From Tenodera sinensis (Eukaryota > Arthropoda > Insecta > Mantodea > Mantidae), in assembly GCA_030765045.1 (NCBI GenBank), contig CM060967.1, forward strand, positions 24,730,284 to 24,794,283: DNA of 64,000 bases. The letters run 5' to 3'. Both the position numbers and the translations under genes were made by a program. Shown piece by piece: positions 10,642 to 22,975 of the stretch. The notes under the pieces were generated by a model, which saw nothing but the letters and a program-made list of their open reading frames with translations, was not told the origin of the DNA and did not search any database. Each line of letters opens with the position of its first letter. Positions within the stretch are counted from its first letter, which is position 1.

Positions 10642-10830
10642 CTTTTTACCTAAACCAGAAGTTTGCATTCCACCCAAAATCTCAATGTCCATATTTTACT
10701 GGAGCTATATGTTTCGAGGCACCTGAAGAAAAATATGAGTTTAAAAAGCATATTTGAGCGTGCTAACAGTGTAACTCAAAAACAAAGTATCTGGTAAATA
10801 TTAACATGGACATTTAAGTCCAGAGATGCG
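10642..10830 (+). repeat. Family A repeat, 5' fragment
   Basis: Contains GCATTCCACCCAAAA, AATGTCCATATTT, ATATGTTTCGAGGC, GTAACTCAAAAACAAAG and CATTTAAGTC in family order, then loses similarity. Confidence 0.7.
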
Positions 10831-12426
10831 GGTGGGTGACTTAAACATCTGCCCTATTTATAATGAAAAATGTTAATGTTTTTATTTTATAAAGTCGTAC
10901 ATGTAAAATACTTGCATTAGTAATAAAATGAAAGTCTTGAGTTTTCTTGGAGTAGCATGTAGTCAACTCTATCTCGAACGAATTTTGTTTAGTTTTTACA
11001 AGAGAGAAAAACGTACTAAAATCACAGTATAAAAGTTATAGATGCACATAAGACACAATTTACTTCAAATAACTTTTTGCAGCATCTTTATTTGCGATAT
11101 ATCTATTGTTGCTTGTGTGAATGTTTCAATACCTCGATTCGACTAAAAATTAATCAAATATTTATTTTTAGTTGAATACTGTACTAGAAGCACACTAACC
11201 CTAAAATCTAGTGCTACGAAGGTCCAATCAAGATGGCCCGTGCCTTGCCAAAGCAACAACTGAGCATCGTTGTCCATACTACAGTGTTACCACTTGTACA
11301 CTTCACTTTATCGGGTCAACTTTGTTGCTATCTGTTGCGTTATACCAGTTTACTTTGTGTTTTAGTTGGTGTTTAACCAACCAGTGCCAACACTGCACAC
11401 TCCTGTAAACAGTAAAAGACTTTTACTTTACCTGTTGCCTAAACTGGAAGAAAACAATTGGGGAAAATGATATAGGTTAAAGAGCGACTGCGCAGAGAGA
11501 AAGACAGCACCCATCTGAGATTACGCGTGTAAATAGTGCTTTCTCTGTCATACTACAGGTAGACGGTAGAGAAAGTAGAACTGTTGTCAGTTTGCCTGTC
11601 TTTGAACGACGGATCCCAGCTTCATAAACGTCTAGTTAAGTTTTCACATTACTTACGCGCTGTGTGATTGGAACAAATGTCCCAGGATAAGAAAGGCGCC
11701 ATATTGAGGAAGCCATAGCAAAATCCCAGATAATGCTGTGATGATTTTCTTTTCTAACACAAGGGTAGTGGCTTCACTAATGAGAACTTGCTCCCTTAGT
11801 TAGAGCAAACTTTTCATAAACTGTAATTGATTTTTTCGCCTCCTCGGGGCTAAAGTCGATGTTATTACTCACCCTTGTTCGCGGGATTTCCTTAATTTTG
11901 AGCCATAATTAACAGGAAAAGTCAACCATGAATTCTTCATTAAGTGTTCGATGCAAACGGAACGAAGGGTAAGGTAAGGATGTTGACTGAAGGAAGTCTT
12001 TCTGCGAGTTTGTTATGGAAATAGTTCAATACAGAACGCTTCATATTGCATTATTAGTCTGCACACCTTAAGGAAATCATCTGGAGTATTCCAAATCCCT
12101 AAGTATTCTAGTGAGTGTTTTGAAGTCATGCAAAGTTTAATTTCTAAGAGATTTAGCAACATCGCCTTAACATTAACACTTCACTTACAGGACTTTATTT
12201 TCCAGGGAATAAACGCATTTCTGTATATGCTCCTATTATCTAACACTACGGATTGCAGATTGAAAATTGTCGTAACAAAATCTATGCAAACACGAGGGCG
12301 CGTAATGTTTAATTTCCATTTCTTTGTTATTACTGTTATTGTATTTTGTTACTATTTAAATTATTGTTATTACTGCTATTGTTATCACCTTACAGTTATT
12401 ACTTTTATTATTTTATAATAATTATT
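10831..12426. other. Intergenic, nothing recognised
   Basis: AT-rich with low-complexity TTATTG/TTATTAC runs at about 12325-12425 directly before the next family A copy. ORFs here are short and featureless. Confidence 0.4.
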
Positions 12427-13282
12427 TTTACTTTCTCTACTGGTAAGTAGGGGAAGTATTGTATTCCACCCAAAAATTCGATGTCGAGATTTCATCGGAA
12501 ATACATGTTTTGAGGCCCCCTGAATCCAAAAAAGCATTTTTAGAAAAAGGTCCGTGTGTGTGTCTGTGTGTCAGTCTGTAAGTCTGTCAGTTTGTGGACA
12601 GCATAACTCAAAACCGAAAAGTCCGTTATAAACCAAAGTTGGTATTTAAGTTTAATGTCTTTCAAGGATGCGACACGAAGATTTTGAAGAAAGTAGCCCC
12701 ACCCTAAACTACCCTTTACATGGAAAATTTTTCGAAAATTTTGATTTTCTTGAAAACAGCTCTAACGATTTTGATTAAAATGCCATATGTTTGAGATATT
12801 TTTATGACAAATGAAATATATATCTTGAATTTTCTAGCTATAGCCCCTGTAGTCGTATTTACTCTGGACGACTTTTACATAACTGGTAAACCGTTAGAGA
12901 TAGACCAAATCATACTATACAAAAATGTAGATCTTGCTAAAATACACAATTTATGTCTGAGTAAATTTTCTAGTAGGGTGAACCATTTCGGAGATATTCC
13001 TTGTTATGTGTGTGAGTTTCGGAAAACTTAGAACTTTCGTGAAAAGGATCATCGTTGTTCATTTTTTTGTATAAGTGGGCAAAGGCAACAGAATCCCAAA
13101 GCTTTAAAACATTTGACTATCGCACAAAGCCTACTGTATTCTAATATTCCCCTTGTACCTACAAGGAAATAAGCAATAAGATAAGTTATACAAATGTTTA
13201 TCTTAACACGAAGAAGATGTAGGAATAAGAGTTTGTAAGAATGGTTAGTACAAGAGTAGAGAAAGTCATGTGAGTGCAACAC
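12427..13282 (+). repeat. Family A repeat, best full-length plus-strand copy
   Basis: Reference copy. The left end is TTTACTTTCTCTACTGG, and the right end is AGTAGAGAAAGTCATGTG followed by AGTGCAACAC. ACTTTCTCTACT and AGTAGAGAAAGT are exact inverted repeats. An internal TG/TCTG microsatellite (about 12553-12598) follows GCATTTTTAGAAAAAGGTCC. The copy is ~855 bp. No target-site duplication is evident. Superfamily unknown; a non-autonomous DNA transposon is the simplest reading. Confidence 0.88.
12804..13031 (+). CDS. 75-codon ORF inside family A, conserved in two copies
   Basis: Begins MTNEIYILNFLAIAP and ends CYVCEFRKT. The copy at 52930-53157 (minus strand) keeps an equally long frame. By eye they differ at 12 codons, 6 synonymous and 6 replacement. 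Two CxxC-like cysteines lie near the end and the N-terminus is hydrophobic. No known domain. Most other copies break the frame with one extra A in the CTATACAAAAA run, so it may be fortuitous. Confidence 0.3.
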   Translation: MTNEIYILNFLAIAPVVVFTLDDFYITGKPLEIDQIILYKNVDLAKIHNLCLSKFSSRVNHFGDIPCYVCEFRKT

Positions 13283-14379
13283 AAGATTTTTTATATTACT
13301 TTACAGTAATTATTTAATTAGTTTGTTTATTAGCATTGTTATGTGTATCATTATTTGTATTATTTTTATTATCATCATTAGTATTCCCATTATTATTTTT
13401 ATTAGTTCTATTATTGCTACTTATTGTTATTTTTGTAGTTATTACTATTACCAGAATAACTATTATTAGTATCATAATTATTAGTCTGGTTTGGGCTTTT
13501 TCTGTTACCATATACTTGTCTAAAAGGGACAGTTCTAGAAATAAACCTTATCCAAGCAACCGAAATAAAACCTCCCTAAGGGGTTTGTTTGTGCATTTAC
13601 TCCCAAATCAATGTAATGGCCACACTCAAATGTTTGATTTCTTGGTTTACTGTGCAATTTTTGAATGACCCTGATTGACATAATAAAATACTCGCATTTT
13701 ACGCCTCTACTGTTCGTTGCCGTGTGGCTGTTAAGAAAAATGGGGGAAGAAATTGAACACAAAAGCCATACACGTCGTCGTTCCCCTTTTGATGATGAAT
13801 CTCCCATCAATTTTCGTTTAAATTATTAATATTTTCCCTCCCTCGTGGATAATTCTCTTACACCAGGCCTGTCACGGTGGCCTCCGTGTGATCATAAAAC
13901 GAATAAGGGGAGTGCTGTTTTACATTCCTAGGGATACCACAAACCTTCCCGAAGTTTGCAACTTGGGAAGGAAAATTGGTATTAGCTTTCGCTTGTGGCT
14001 TTGTATATCAAAATTCATTCCCCCCAATTAGCACAAGTTTACCATTACTTTAACATTAAAACACAGGCAGCAAACGAAATCTTGTTACTGTAAATTGGAT
14101 ATATTTTGGCTCTTTGTTTTACTGATAGAAACTGGGTGAGATGTAAATGAATAAGGTTCGCACTTTTAGTTACAAAGGAAAGTCTTTGAGTCTCTTACGG
14201 ATGAGGTGGGATTTTTTTAGTGAAAGTAGATGGAAAATACAGATACGTGTGTCTCGTTTTCTCTCCCATAGATTCAAGAACAAAATCGTTTGAAAATTAG
14301 AATTGTTTACCAATAACACCCAAGTCCTTGCAAATAAGTTGTTTAAGAAGTATTGAACGAGTATCTTTTGCTGCCGTAA
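13283..14379. other. Intergenic with ATT/ATC microsatellite
   Basis: Positions ~13330-13480 are a degenerate TTATTATT/ATTACTATTA tract, which produces the spurious Ile/Val- and Asn/Lys-rich frames there. The rest shows no gene. Confidence 0.6.
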
Positions 14380-14500
14380 ATATATCACACAGGACCACCG
14401 GCTTTACTTCCTTTCCGAAGCTAGCCATCCTAGGAATGTTTACACTCGAAAAAATCCATCGTCCTCCGAGTTTGAACTCGCGACTTCAGGTACCAGAGGC
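14380..14500 (-). mobile_element. Possible tRNA-derived SINE fragment
   Basis: On the minus strand, GCGAGTTCAAACTCGGAGG resembles a pol III B box with its T-arm. The A box is unclear. Confidence 0.35.
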
Positions 14501-16639
14501 TAGTATGTATTAAATGTGCAAATATTTCATGTAAAATAAATAAGAATTCTGTTCTAAAAGTAGTACTGCTTTTGAAATTCCTCCTGGTACCACAGCAAAC
14601 ACGTATTAAAGCAAAGAAGACCTCTTTTTAGGCTGTACACGATTTCTAGCCCATATTTTACGCTTCTTAACCTCAACTATGAACAAAAATGGTCAATAAA
14701 ATGGCACGACCATAGAGTGTAAATATAAACAATTTACATGAGCAAGTTGTTACGTTAATGTCTGAAATATTTTTTAATCACAATCTTAATTTTTTTCTCA
14801 CAAAAAAATCCCTATTCCCATGCTATAAAATTGTAGAGTGGAAACTCTAAATGGGCTAAGTGCCAAATGGGAACAAATGTGTTTTATCATCTAAATATTC
14901 TACATACCAATGCAAATGTAACTCTTAAAGCGCTAAAAGCCACGGCAGTTTTAAGTAGTTTTAACAACTGTGTATAGATGGTGCCTTCATGCAGTTTTAA
15001 TTATGCCAGTTACAGATTTTCGTGGCTATCTCAAAATAAATGTTTTGATACTTAACCCCATTTATAATTTCCAGTTATTAAGGACTTATTTATATATTCC
15101 AAACTGAAGTTGGTAAAACTGTAAAATATTGGTAAAATTGGTTCATTATAAAACATACATTAACCTAGTTGAATTTATTAGAGAAAATCAGAAGCACGAA
15201 AGATATGTCGGTTGCTTTTGTTTAAGTCTTCACTACATTTTTGCTTTCCTACTTGGAGTAAAATGAAGCAGTCGCAGCAATAATTTAGGTATAGTTATAA
15301 TATCGCTTTGTGGTCGTATCTGTAGCTGGAATTTTCATTAACAATTCTAATTAAACCTCCTATTTCTCACTTTCATATTTTTATCAACTACCTGAATTGA
15401 CATCTGAATCGCTCGTACATTACAAGGCACAGAAATAAGTTTTTGTCTTGTGATGTTTAAAGTAAATGTATAATTTTAAGTTGTGGTTCACGTGTATTTA
15501 GATTCCAATATTCCCATGTGTGGGAACCCCATGTATTTTCCTCCGTAAACTATCACGTCGAAGACAATATCATAGCAGCTGTTTACCTGTCAATGATGTT
15601 CATAATTTTAGGTTATATAGAAGCTTAGAACATCGTTAATTTCGTGTGGGAGTTGCGCATCTTTGAAGTTTTGTAACCCCTTCCAATTGTGCGTTTTTCT
15701 CTTCCGGATACAAAACCTTGTGGGCATGCCTGTCTAGTAAACCTTGATGGATGATGCACGAAAGGCACGACAGCTTTTAACGGCTGTGTCCGGGTTGGAC
15801 GCATCCATCTTGTCTAGCCAAGCGAAATCCATCTACTATCTACAGAAAGTACCTACAACTTCACGAGAGAAAAATCCAAGAAGGCAGTGAAATGACTTCA
15901 GTTTGAATCTCTATATGCAGCTTACAAGTGTTTTGTTATATTTAGGTACTTAGATTGTGATCAGGTTTCCATAGAGGCTCTGAGAATGCCTTTGATAGCA
16001 GAAATGTTCATTGGCATCAAAATCAATCGGTTCGTTGGTACAGGGCAAAACTAAACAGGAAGAACTTTGAGTGTGCATTTAGTACATTAAATTCATAAAT
16101 ATAACATTGTACTTTCCCCAGTACAACGTGAACGATCATCCTAAGAGTTTGTATTGACCAGTGGCCCAGGTGTGCCTTGTTGAAGGTAGTGGTTCGGCGT
16201 TAGCCTGGGAGATGAGCCATAGAAGGTATCAGGATCTGTGGATCAGTCTGACGTTACTTGATATATGAATACGTTACTCGATAATGTTGATTTAACATCC
16301 CCATCGGTTGACTTTGATAGGGGCTAATAAATGAGCTGTTTGAGATGAATTGTTGACCGTTTAAGGTACAGAAGTACATAAACTGTTTTGTATCTTAGCA
16401 CTAGAAAGTAACTATTGAAGTATGGTATCTGCTAACTTCTGATGCATCAATAAAATTATTATTTGAAATAACTTTTAGCCAAATCGTTTGTCCTTATTTC
16501 TTGCTTTTGTCGTCATCAGGTGATCTGTTCGTTCTGTTGAAGATTATCAGCAGTAAAAAGTACAGGATTCTTCATGGGGCGCACGGCCTTTCACCTGTGC
16601 GCGATTCGGCGTGCCACAGCCCACTTTGCTCCATACACA
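14501..16639. other. Intergenic, nothing recognised
   Basis: About 2.1 kb of AT-rich sequence without convincing ORFs, repeats of the local families or RNA genes. Confidence 0.4.
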
Positions 16640-16777
16640 TAGTTTCTTCTATCATAAAAATTTATCAAGTACATGATAGTTTAACCCAAATCCTTGGAGC
16701 CATTTTTAAAAAATCAAAATTTCGATTTTGTCCCATGTAAATGGTAGTTTTGGATGGGAGATTTTCCTTGAAATTTT
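16640..16777 (-). repeat. Family A repeat, central fragment
   Basis: Contains GAGCCATTTTTAAAAAATC, CATGTAAATGGTAG and TTTTGGATGGGAGATTTTC, matching the middle of family A on the minus strand. Confidence 0.65.
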
Positions 16778-17027
16778 TATAGCACCTCTGGAAAGAGCTG
16801 TTTAAGTATATTTTTCTAATACTTTATTTTTAGTTATCTGTTTACACATATGCGGACACGCAGATCTGTTGCTAAAATGTTTTCATGGGGAATTAGAAGG
16901 CCTCAAACATTTTCCGTGAATCTCGATTTGCAATTTTTAATGGAACGTGCTAAAGGAAGTAAAAAATAGTTTGCAAAGCTGAATATTAGAGTGCAATCAT
17001 TTTGAAGTGTACTAAATAATACCTTTT
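16778..17027. other. Spacer, nothing recognised
   Basis: No gene or repeat identified. Confidence 0.4.
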
Positions 17028-17215
17028 TTTTACCGTAGCTCAGGCGATGGAGTAACTTCCTGCTGTGCAAGGGGTGCCGAGTTCGACTCCAGGTTGGGAA
17101 GGTGGGGAATTTTTCATCCACTAAGATTATTCTCCATCCTCCCCAGAGTCTGGAAATATAAATGGGAGTGTGAATGTGGGTGTGAATTTAATGTAATAAG
17201 TTAATCCATAGTAAT
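17028..17215 (+). mobile_element. tRNA-derived SINE
   Basis: A-box-like TAGCTCAGGCGATGG (17036) and B-box-like GAGTTCGACTCC (~17079-17090) at tRNA spacing, followed by a body with GGTGGGGAATTTTTCATCC. It is preceded by a T-run and trails into AT-rich sequence. The arms do not fold into an intact tRNA, so this is a SINE rather than a tRNA gene. Confidence 0.65.
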
Positions 17216-18420
17216 AGAAACCAAAATTTCAAAATCATCCCTAAACAATTGTTCCAAGAGGTTAAAAGCCGCTGAAACCACCTACGATGTTAAAGGTGAC
17301 ATATAAATGGAACATTTTAAAAAATTGGTGTTTTGTCGCAGTGTTCTCGCAGTTACATTTTCTGTTTTAATGTATGCCATTTTTTTAGTGGGTGTTAATA
17401 TGTAACTACAACTCATAGGATGTATGTATGTATAACGCAGGGATGCAGCCAACTGTTCACAAACAAGGATGAAACATCGGACTAATTTATGTTCGTTCTG
17501 CTCGTGACGTCACAGAGTAAATTGTCCAGAACGCACAGTTTGCTATGTAAACGTGCATACTTGTTAATGAGTTTCAATAAGTGAAATACATGTATGCTGT
17601 CTCGTTTATCATCGCTCTGGCCTCACATTAAAAGGTTGGCAATCCTCAGAAGGGGATTAAACGTGACAAAGTTCTGTTTGCTGAAGAAACATTCAAGAAG
17701 AGGAAATCCGTGTAGAAACAGCTTGGAAATATCCTGGCACTGTGAACTCTGAATGGCTTTATAGCAAGAAACGCCTAAAAAAGTTACAGAAGTAGGCACA
17801 AAGAAGAAACGCTGATCGTTATGTTGCTATTTTCTGATCAAAATATATAAAAGCTGAATAACAAACTTTTGGGCTGTATGGAAGCCGAGATATATATTCT
17901 GAAGGTGGAGTTTCTTTTCATTACATCCCTCCCTGAGAATCCTAATACTTTACTTAACTTCATCGTAAAAAATACGAACGAGGGAGGAATCCAATTTTTT
18001 ACATGCATCAACTTCGGTGCAAGAGATGATGGCATATAAAAGTTCTCGCCTCTTGATTACAGCCAGTCACTTTGACCTCGCCGTTTTACGTCTCCAAGGA
18101 AACTTAGCATTTCTCTCTCTCTCTCCTTTTAGCTAAGCTCTGGCTGAGAGTCGGTAAGGGAAAACGAACACAAGTTAACAAGATGACGACAATGTGACTC
18201 CACGGGCGTGGTCATCATGTCTGCTTTTCTCGTTTTTCATCTTCAACCGCCGTCTCTCTATCATTCTACCCACAATAGAAATGCGAAGGGGATGTCTAAT
18301 GGCTGTGCATAAGCATTTTGGGGCTTCGGTGCCACAACATTTTGATATTGTACAGCTAAGAGCAAAGAAAATTGAAGATCTCTTAAGATCGCAATAGCAA
18401 TTTTTCTTTCGTTAAGTTCG
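17216..18420. other. Intergenic, nothing recognised
   Basis: Contains a short CT-repeat near 18113-18134. The two overlapping ORFs near 18194-18443 have no recognisable domain. Confidence 0.4.
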
Positions 18421-19240
18421 ATTTTTACTCTCTCTACTGGCAAGTAGGGGAACTATTGTATTCCACCCAAAAATTCGATGTCGAGATTTCACCGGAAATA
18501 TATATTTCGAGTGTGTGTCTGTGTGTCAGTCTGTCAGGCTGTGGACAGCATAACTCAAAAACGAAAAGTCGGTTAAAAACAAAAGTTGGTATTTAAGTTT
18601 AATGTCTTTCTAGGATGCGACAAGAAGATTTTGAAGAAAATATCCCCACGCTAAGCTACCCTTTACATGGAAAATGTTTCGAAAATTTTGATTTTCTTGA
18701 AAATGGCTCTAACGATTTTGATTAAAATGTCATATGTTTGAGATATCTTTATGACAAATGAAATGTATATCTTGAATTTTCTGGCTATAGCCCCTGTAGT
18801 CGTATTTACTCTGGACGATTTTTGCATAACTCGTAAACCGTTAGAGATAGACCAAATTGTACTATACAAAAAATGTAGATCTTGCTAAAATACACAATTT
18901 ATGTCTCAATAAATTTTCTTGTAGAGTGAACCATTTCGGAGATATTCCTTGTTATGTGTGTGAGTTTCGGAAAACTTAGAACTTTCGTGAAATGGATCAT
19001 CGTTGTTCATTTTTTTATATGTTAAGTGTGCAAAGACAACAGAATCTCAAACATTTGACTATCGCACAAAGCCTACTGTATTCTAACATTCCCCTTGTAC
19101 CTACAAGGAAATAAGCAATAAGATAATTTGTACAAATGCTTATCTCAACTCACAAGAAAGAAGATATAGGAATAAGAGTTTGTAAGAATGGTTAGTACAA
19201 GAGTAGAGAAAGTCATGTGAGTGCAACACATCAGAATTTT
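18421..19240 (+). repeat. Family A repeat, full length
   Basis: Left end TTTTTACTCTCTCTACTGG, right end GAGTAGAGAAAGTCATGTG then AGTGCAACACATCAGAATTT. The (TG)n tract follows the CCGGAAATATATATTTCGAG position directly, so ~40 bp of the usual sequence is missing. The 75-codon frame is broken by a sixth A in CTATACAAAAAATG. The opposite strand keeps a 68-codon frame (18663-18869). Confidence 0.87.
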
Positions 19241-19250
19241 GTAATTATGT

Positions 19251-19400
19251 TTTACTTTCTCTACTAGTATAGTAAGGGAGGTATTGTATTCCACCCAAAC
19301 TTTTGTTGTCGAGATTTCACCGCAAATATGTTTTGAGGGCCCCTAAATCCAAAAAAGTATTTTTTAGAAAAAAAAAACGCGCGCGTATGTGTGTGTGTTT
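19251..19400 (+). repeat. Family A repeat, 5' fragment adjoining the previous copy
   Basis: TTTACTTTCTCTACTAG begins 10-20 bp after the end of the preceding full copy. The fragment runs through ATTCCACCC and the GT microsatellite and then stops at an unrelated module. Confidence 0.8.
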
Positions 19401-21867
19401 GTTGGGTACTGTCCTTATGTAAGATGCGTCACGTCGAACTGAAGAAGTTTCAACGAACTTCGAGTGATTGTATCGTCGGAGTTAGTGAAGAAAGACAGTG
19501 AAAGGACTGAGTCAAGGCTACTGACTTTAAAGATTAAAAACGTCATAAATAGCAAACTTGGCTTTTAGGTTCTGAATTCCGGGTTGCAACAATAAGCTTT
19601 GCAATAGAATTACCCATTACAGAGATTTTTCAGTATTACAGCATTTATATGAAAAGGGATTCTTCCATTCACATTTAATGATTATTCATGAAATATTTTT
19701 ACCATATAATAATTGGAAAATCCCTAGTTACCTGGAGCTTTCGATATCCTTCTAATGTTTAGCCATAATAGGTGCACGGAAACAGGAAAAAAAAAAAAAA
19801 AAAGAAAACAACTAACTTCACACTGCCCTTCTGTCATAGACTTACAATCAATGCCTCGGGTCAGTAATGTATTGAGAAGACAGCAAACTTTGGGTCAATA
19901 AATGCATTAAAAGTACGTTTAGGACCGCAGTAAAATATACCAAAGGATTATCTGATTAAATACCGGTCTTTATAATTTCCAAATTAAATCATATAGGGAA
20001 CTGCAAAATCAAGTACATTAGGATTTTGTTCTTCTATTAAAACTCGATCAGTGGTAGCTAATTACAAAGAGTATTTAATGGCAGTGGAATGAGCGTGTCC
20101 TAATTGATGGGATTTCAAAGCGTGGCTGCCATAAAATTAAAATAACCGCCCCGTAATGTCCCTAGCTCGCAGTGTTTTTATAATGGAATGATATGTTTTT
20201 TTACGATCCGGAGCAGAGTAATGGATTGGTCCTTGGGGAATGAGTGGCGCCTCCTCGCATGTGACAAGCATATACACAAGTTTAGTTTTCTGCGGGGATT
20301 TGCGCTCCAAATGGAGGTTTTACTGCCTGCGTTCATATATTCCTTTCCCATTCTTTTGTTTTTACTTTCCTGTCACTTATTTCAGCCAGAGGAAGTATTT
20401 CACCTAAAAATGTTATATAGTTAATCTGCGAAGCACGTTTTGTGATCCTCTAAATCAAAATATCCTCGCTTTTATTAGTGCATTCTATTAAAATTAAATG
20501 TCTCCCAAGTTATATAATTATAATGCGGTAAAAATTATTTTCGTTTTTAGTGTGTTTAAATTAAGCTAATTTAATACTTTTTCTCACATCTTTCCAAAGT
20601 CAATTTAGAATGTGAACGTAAATTCGCTTCCAAAGAAATATATACCAGAATCTACCAACATAAATGTTGTGGTTATAATAACATATATATATATATATAT
20701 GGTATTAGGGATATAAGTGTGGATATTTCTTGTGATGGTAGACTCAAATTTAACGAATAAAAAAGTCTGGCAACAAATTTATCTATCATGAAAGGTAAAG
20801 GACATAATTGAACTATATTGAACACATTATCTGCAGTCTAGTAACAGGGTAGGACTGAACATGTGGGTGTTTTCTTTATTAAAGCGACTTCCACTACTAT
20901 GCACGCGTTCACACCTGCGAACGAGTGCGAGTGACAAGTATGCCAGTGGTCTAAAACTCGTTTCGACACGTTTCTGTGTGTTATCAGCTATTTAAGTAAC
21001 GAGAGATGGAGTGTTTTTCCTTTCGAGCAGTTATCAGAGACCTGAGCAGGTAGTTTACTATCAACATTACTAACCTTCCGCTCTATACACACTAAAGTTG
21101 CGCAATAGCTAAGCGTATTGGAGTTTATTTCAATAGACAGGTTGTAATCCAATTATTTAACATCATTCTGTGGCTAAATGACTCACTTTAGCAATAAATG
21201 ACAAATTCACAAATAAACCATACTTTTTAAGCTCTACCGCTCAATGCTAATTAAAGAAGTAAACAAAAAAAAATGGCAACATGTGGACAATCAAACATTC
21301 GATCTCATTACTTAAAATGAGGTAATTATTCTAGAGACAATTTTGTAAATAAAACCTATTATATTTAAAATCTACACATGATGGCTAACTTGAATGCTTC
21401 GGTAAATAACATTTTAGCACTGTTGGTGTTAAATGCCCTGGAGAGCTGAACAACTGAGAACTGAAGAGCGAAAACCTGACAGAAGCAGTTGATATGTAGC
21501 CTCTGGTGTGCCAGCAACGAATAAGGAAGGCCATAAATCAGCGAACAGGCCGTATGTATACTTGCAGCTGTACTTGAAGCAGGCCCAATCATTTACCATT
21601 TCAAGTAAAGGAGGAAGCTGAGTAATTTTGCTATTTGGTGTGCTATCTTTCATGTAGCCATGACAATATTTCAGTTGGGAATTTATCATGTGAAACTTCA
21701 GTATTATACAGCTCCAACATTCTCTGAGCGAGAGGTTATATACTCACTAAATTGAGCTATTCATGACGTCACAATAAAAGATTGACATCCTATTAGTGTA
21801 TAGAGATTTTAACAGCAGCGCCTCTAGCGACTGGACTTGTTCGTTTATGTGATTGGGCACAATTTAT
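19401..21867. other. Intergenic with a short module shared with 45.2 kb
   Basis: Positions 19413-19474 (GTCACGTCGAACTGAAGAAG and following) recur with few changes at 45197-45243. Also present are a poly-A run (19785-19805) and an (AT)n run near 20680-20700. The minus-strand frame 21429-21689 (86 codons) is uninterrupted but carries no motif I know. Confidence 0.45.
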
Positions 21868-22240
21868 CAGTTAGCTAACGCGGTAACGTGTGAGGCTCCG
21901 ATTCGGGAAGCTCCGGGTTCGATTTCGTGAATCGCCCATTGTAGTTTTGGGTTTCTAGTAGTTTCTCTAATCCTTAAGCGGATGCTACAGTATTTCTCAT
22001 ATACCACGATCTCCTTCCGTTCATTTTCGTTTTCATTCCATTTCCTTCCCATCTTTCAGGTGTGTCTTTAGGTTTCGTGGCGTGTGGTGGTTGCGGACAG
22101 ATGGCGCGGATGCTTGCTACACCCTCTTTAGGCCACTCAAGCAATGGAACGGGTCTTCCAGCACGGAACTGTTACGGGCTTCCGTGCGTATTTGTTTCAC
22201 GTATGCCTGCGATCTGTTGCCTCATATGGTTCCTTCACTT
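21868..22240 (+). mobile_element. tRNA-derived SINE, family S1
   Basis: A-box-like TTAGCTAACGCGG (~21871) and B-box-like GGGTTCGATTTC (~21916), followed by a body shared with the 50.3-kb copy: TAGTTTCTC, GCGGATGCTACAG, CATTTCCTTCCCATC, AGGTGTGT, and GGACAGATGGCG. The tail TGTTGCCTCATATGG/CCTTCACTT is also shared. Confidence 0.75.
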
Positions 22241-22429
22241 CGTCCTTTCTTCCTGAGGAACCATAGACATAATAGATCTATGCAGCACGTAGTGCGCGAG
22301 GTGTCCCTCTCCACTGTATACTATAATCTATATAATTTACGCTTTTTCTCTATGAATTATTGTATCACAATGCGCCGCTATTGTCAGAAAAGCACTATGC
22401 AAATTTCTATCTAGTCGGCAATTAAATTT

Positions 22430-22968
22430 TGTCCAACTTGTTTAATTACGAACTTACTGAAAAATTACAGAAAAAATAATAACTCAAAAATTCAAACCAG
22501 TCTACAACCAGTTAATACTAAGGAAGATACAAGATATAACAAATTCACTTACCAACCCACTACATATAAAACATTTGAAGATTTTTCAAGAAATTCAACA
22601 TACATTTAGCTCCAAGAAACAGTGTAAAAATCTTCTGAACACACCCTTGAAACAAGTCATTGAAAATACAAAAAAGTCAGGAATTTATCAGATCAACTGT
22701 AAAGATTATGATAGTTGTATAGGAAGACCTAAAAGAAATTTACAAATTAGCTTCACAGAACATCAAAGAAACGTCAAGCTTAAACAAATGAACAAGTCAG
22801 CAATATGTCATCTTTTTCATACAGCACAACATGAAATATGTAAAGAAATTAAACTATTAAAAATATGCAACTTTCTTCACAACTAATATATGGGAAAATA
22901 TTTATTTACATCAATTCACATAGAACTATAAATTTAGAAATCCCACCAAGTGACATAATGTTGCAATG
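22430..22968 (+). pseudogene. Penelope-like retroelement, C-terminal GIY-YIG endonuclease fragment
   Basis: The main frame, 22575-22886, contains KKSGIYQINCKDYD followed by CIGRPKRNL, FTEHQRN and NKSAICHLFHTAQHEI. This is the order GIY-x10-YIG-x-T/K-R-x-L...EH...H of the endonuclease domain that follows the RT in Penelope-like elements. The YIG Tyr is lost (reads CIG). After a frameshift near 22870 another frame gives INLEIPPSDIML, as at the C-terminus of such proteins. Upstream (22430-22575) weaker linker-like sequence is visible. No RT motifs remain. The left twin transposon is inserted at 22969-22975, at the very end of the coding part. Confidence 0.75.
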
Positions 22969-22975
22969 CTTAAAG

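Noticed and set aside
12427..13282. Family A as a Helitron or SINE
   Set aside because: No TC...CTRR ends with 3' hairpin and no pol III boxes were seen; the inverted ends fit a terminal-repeat DNA element better.
13314..13668. Ile/Leu/Val-rich 'membrane' frame and Asn/Thr-rich antisense frame
   Set aside because: Low-complexity ATT/ATC tract rather than a membrane protein.
21429..21689. 86-codon minus-strand ORF as a gene
   Set aside because: Open but with no motif, no splice or promoter context, and expected by chance at this length.
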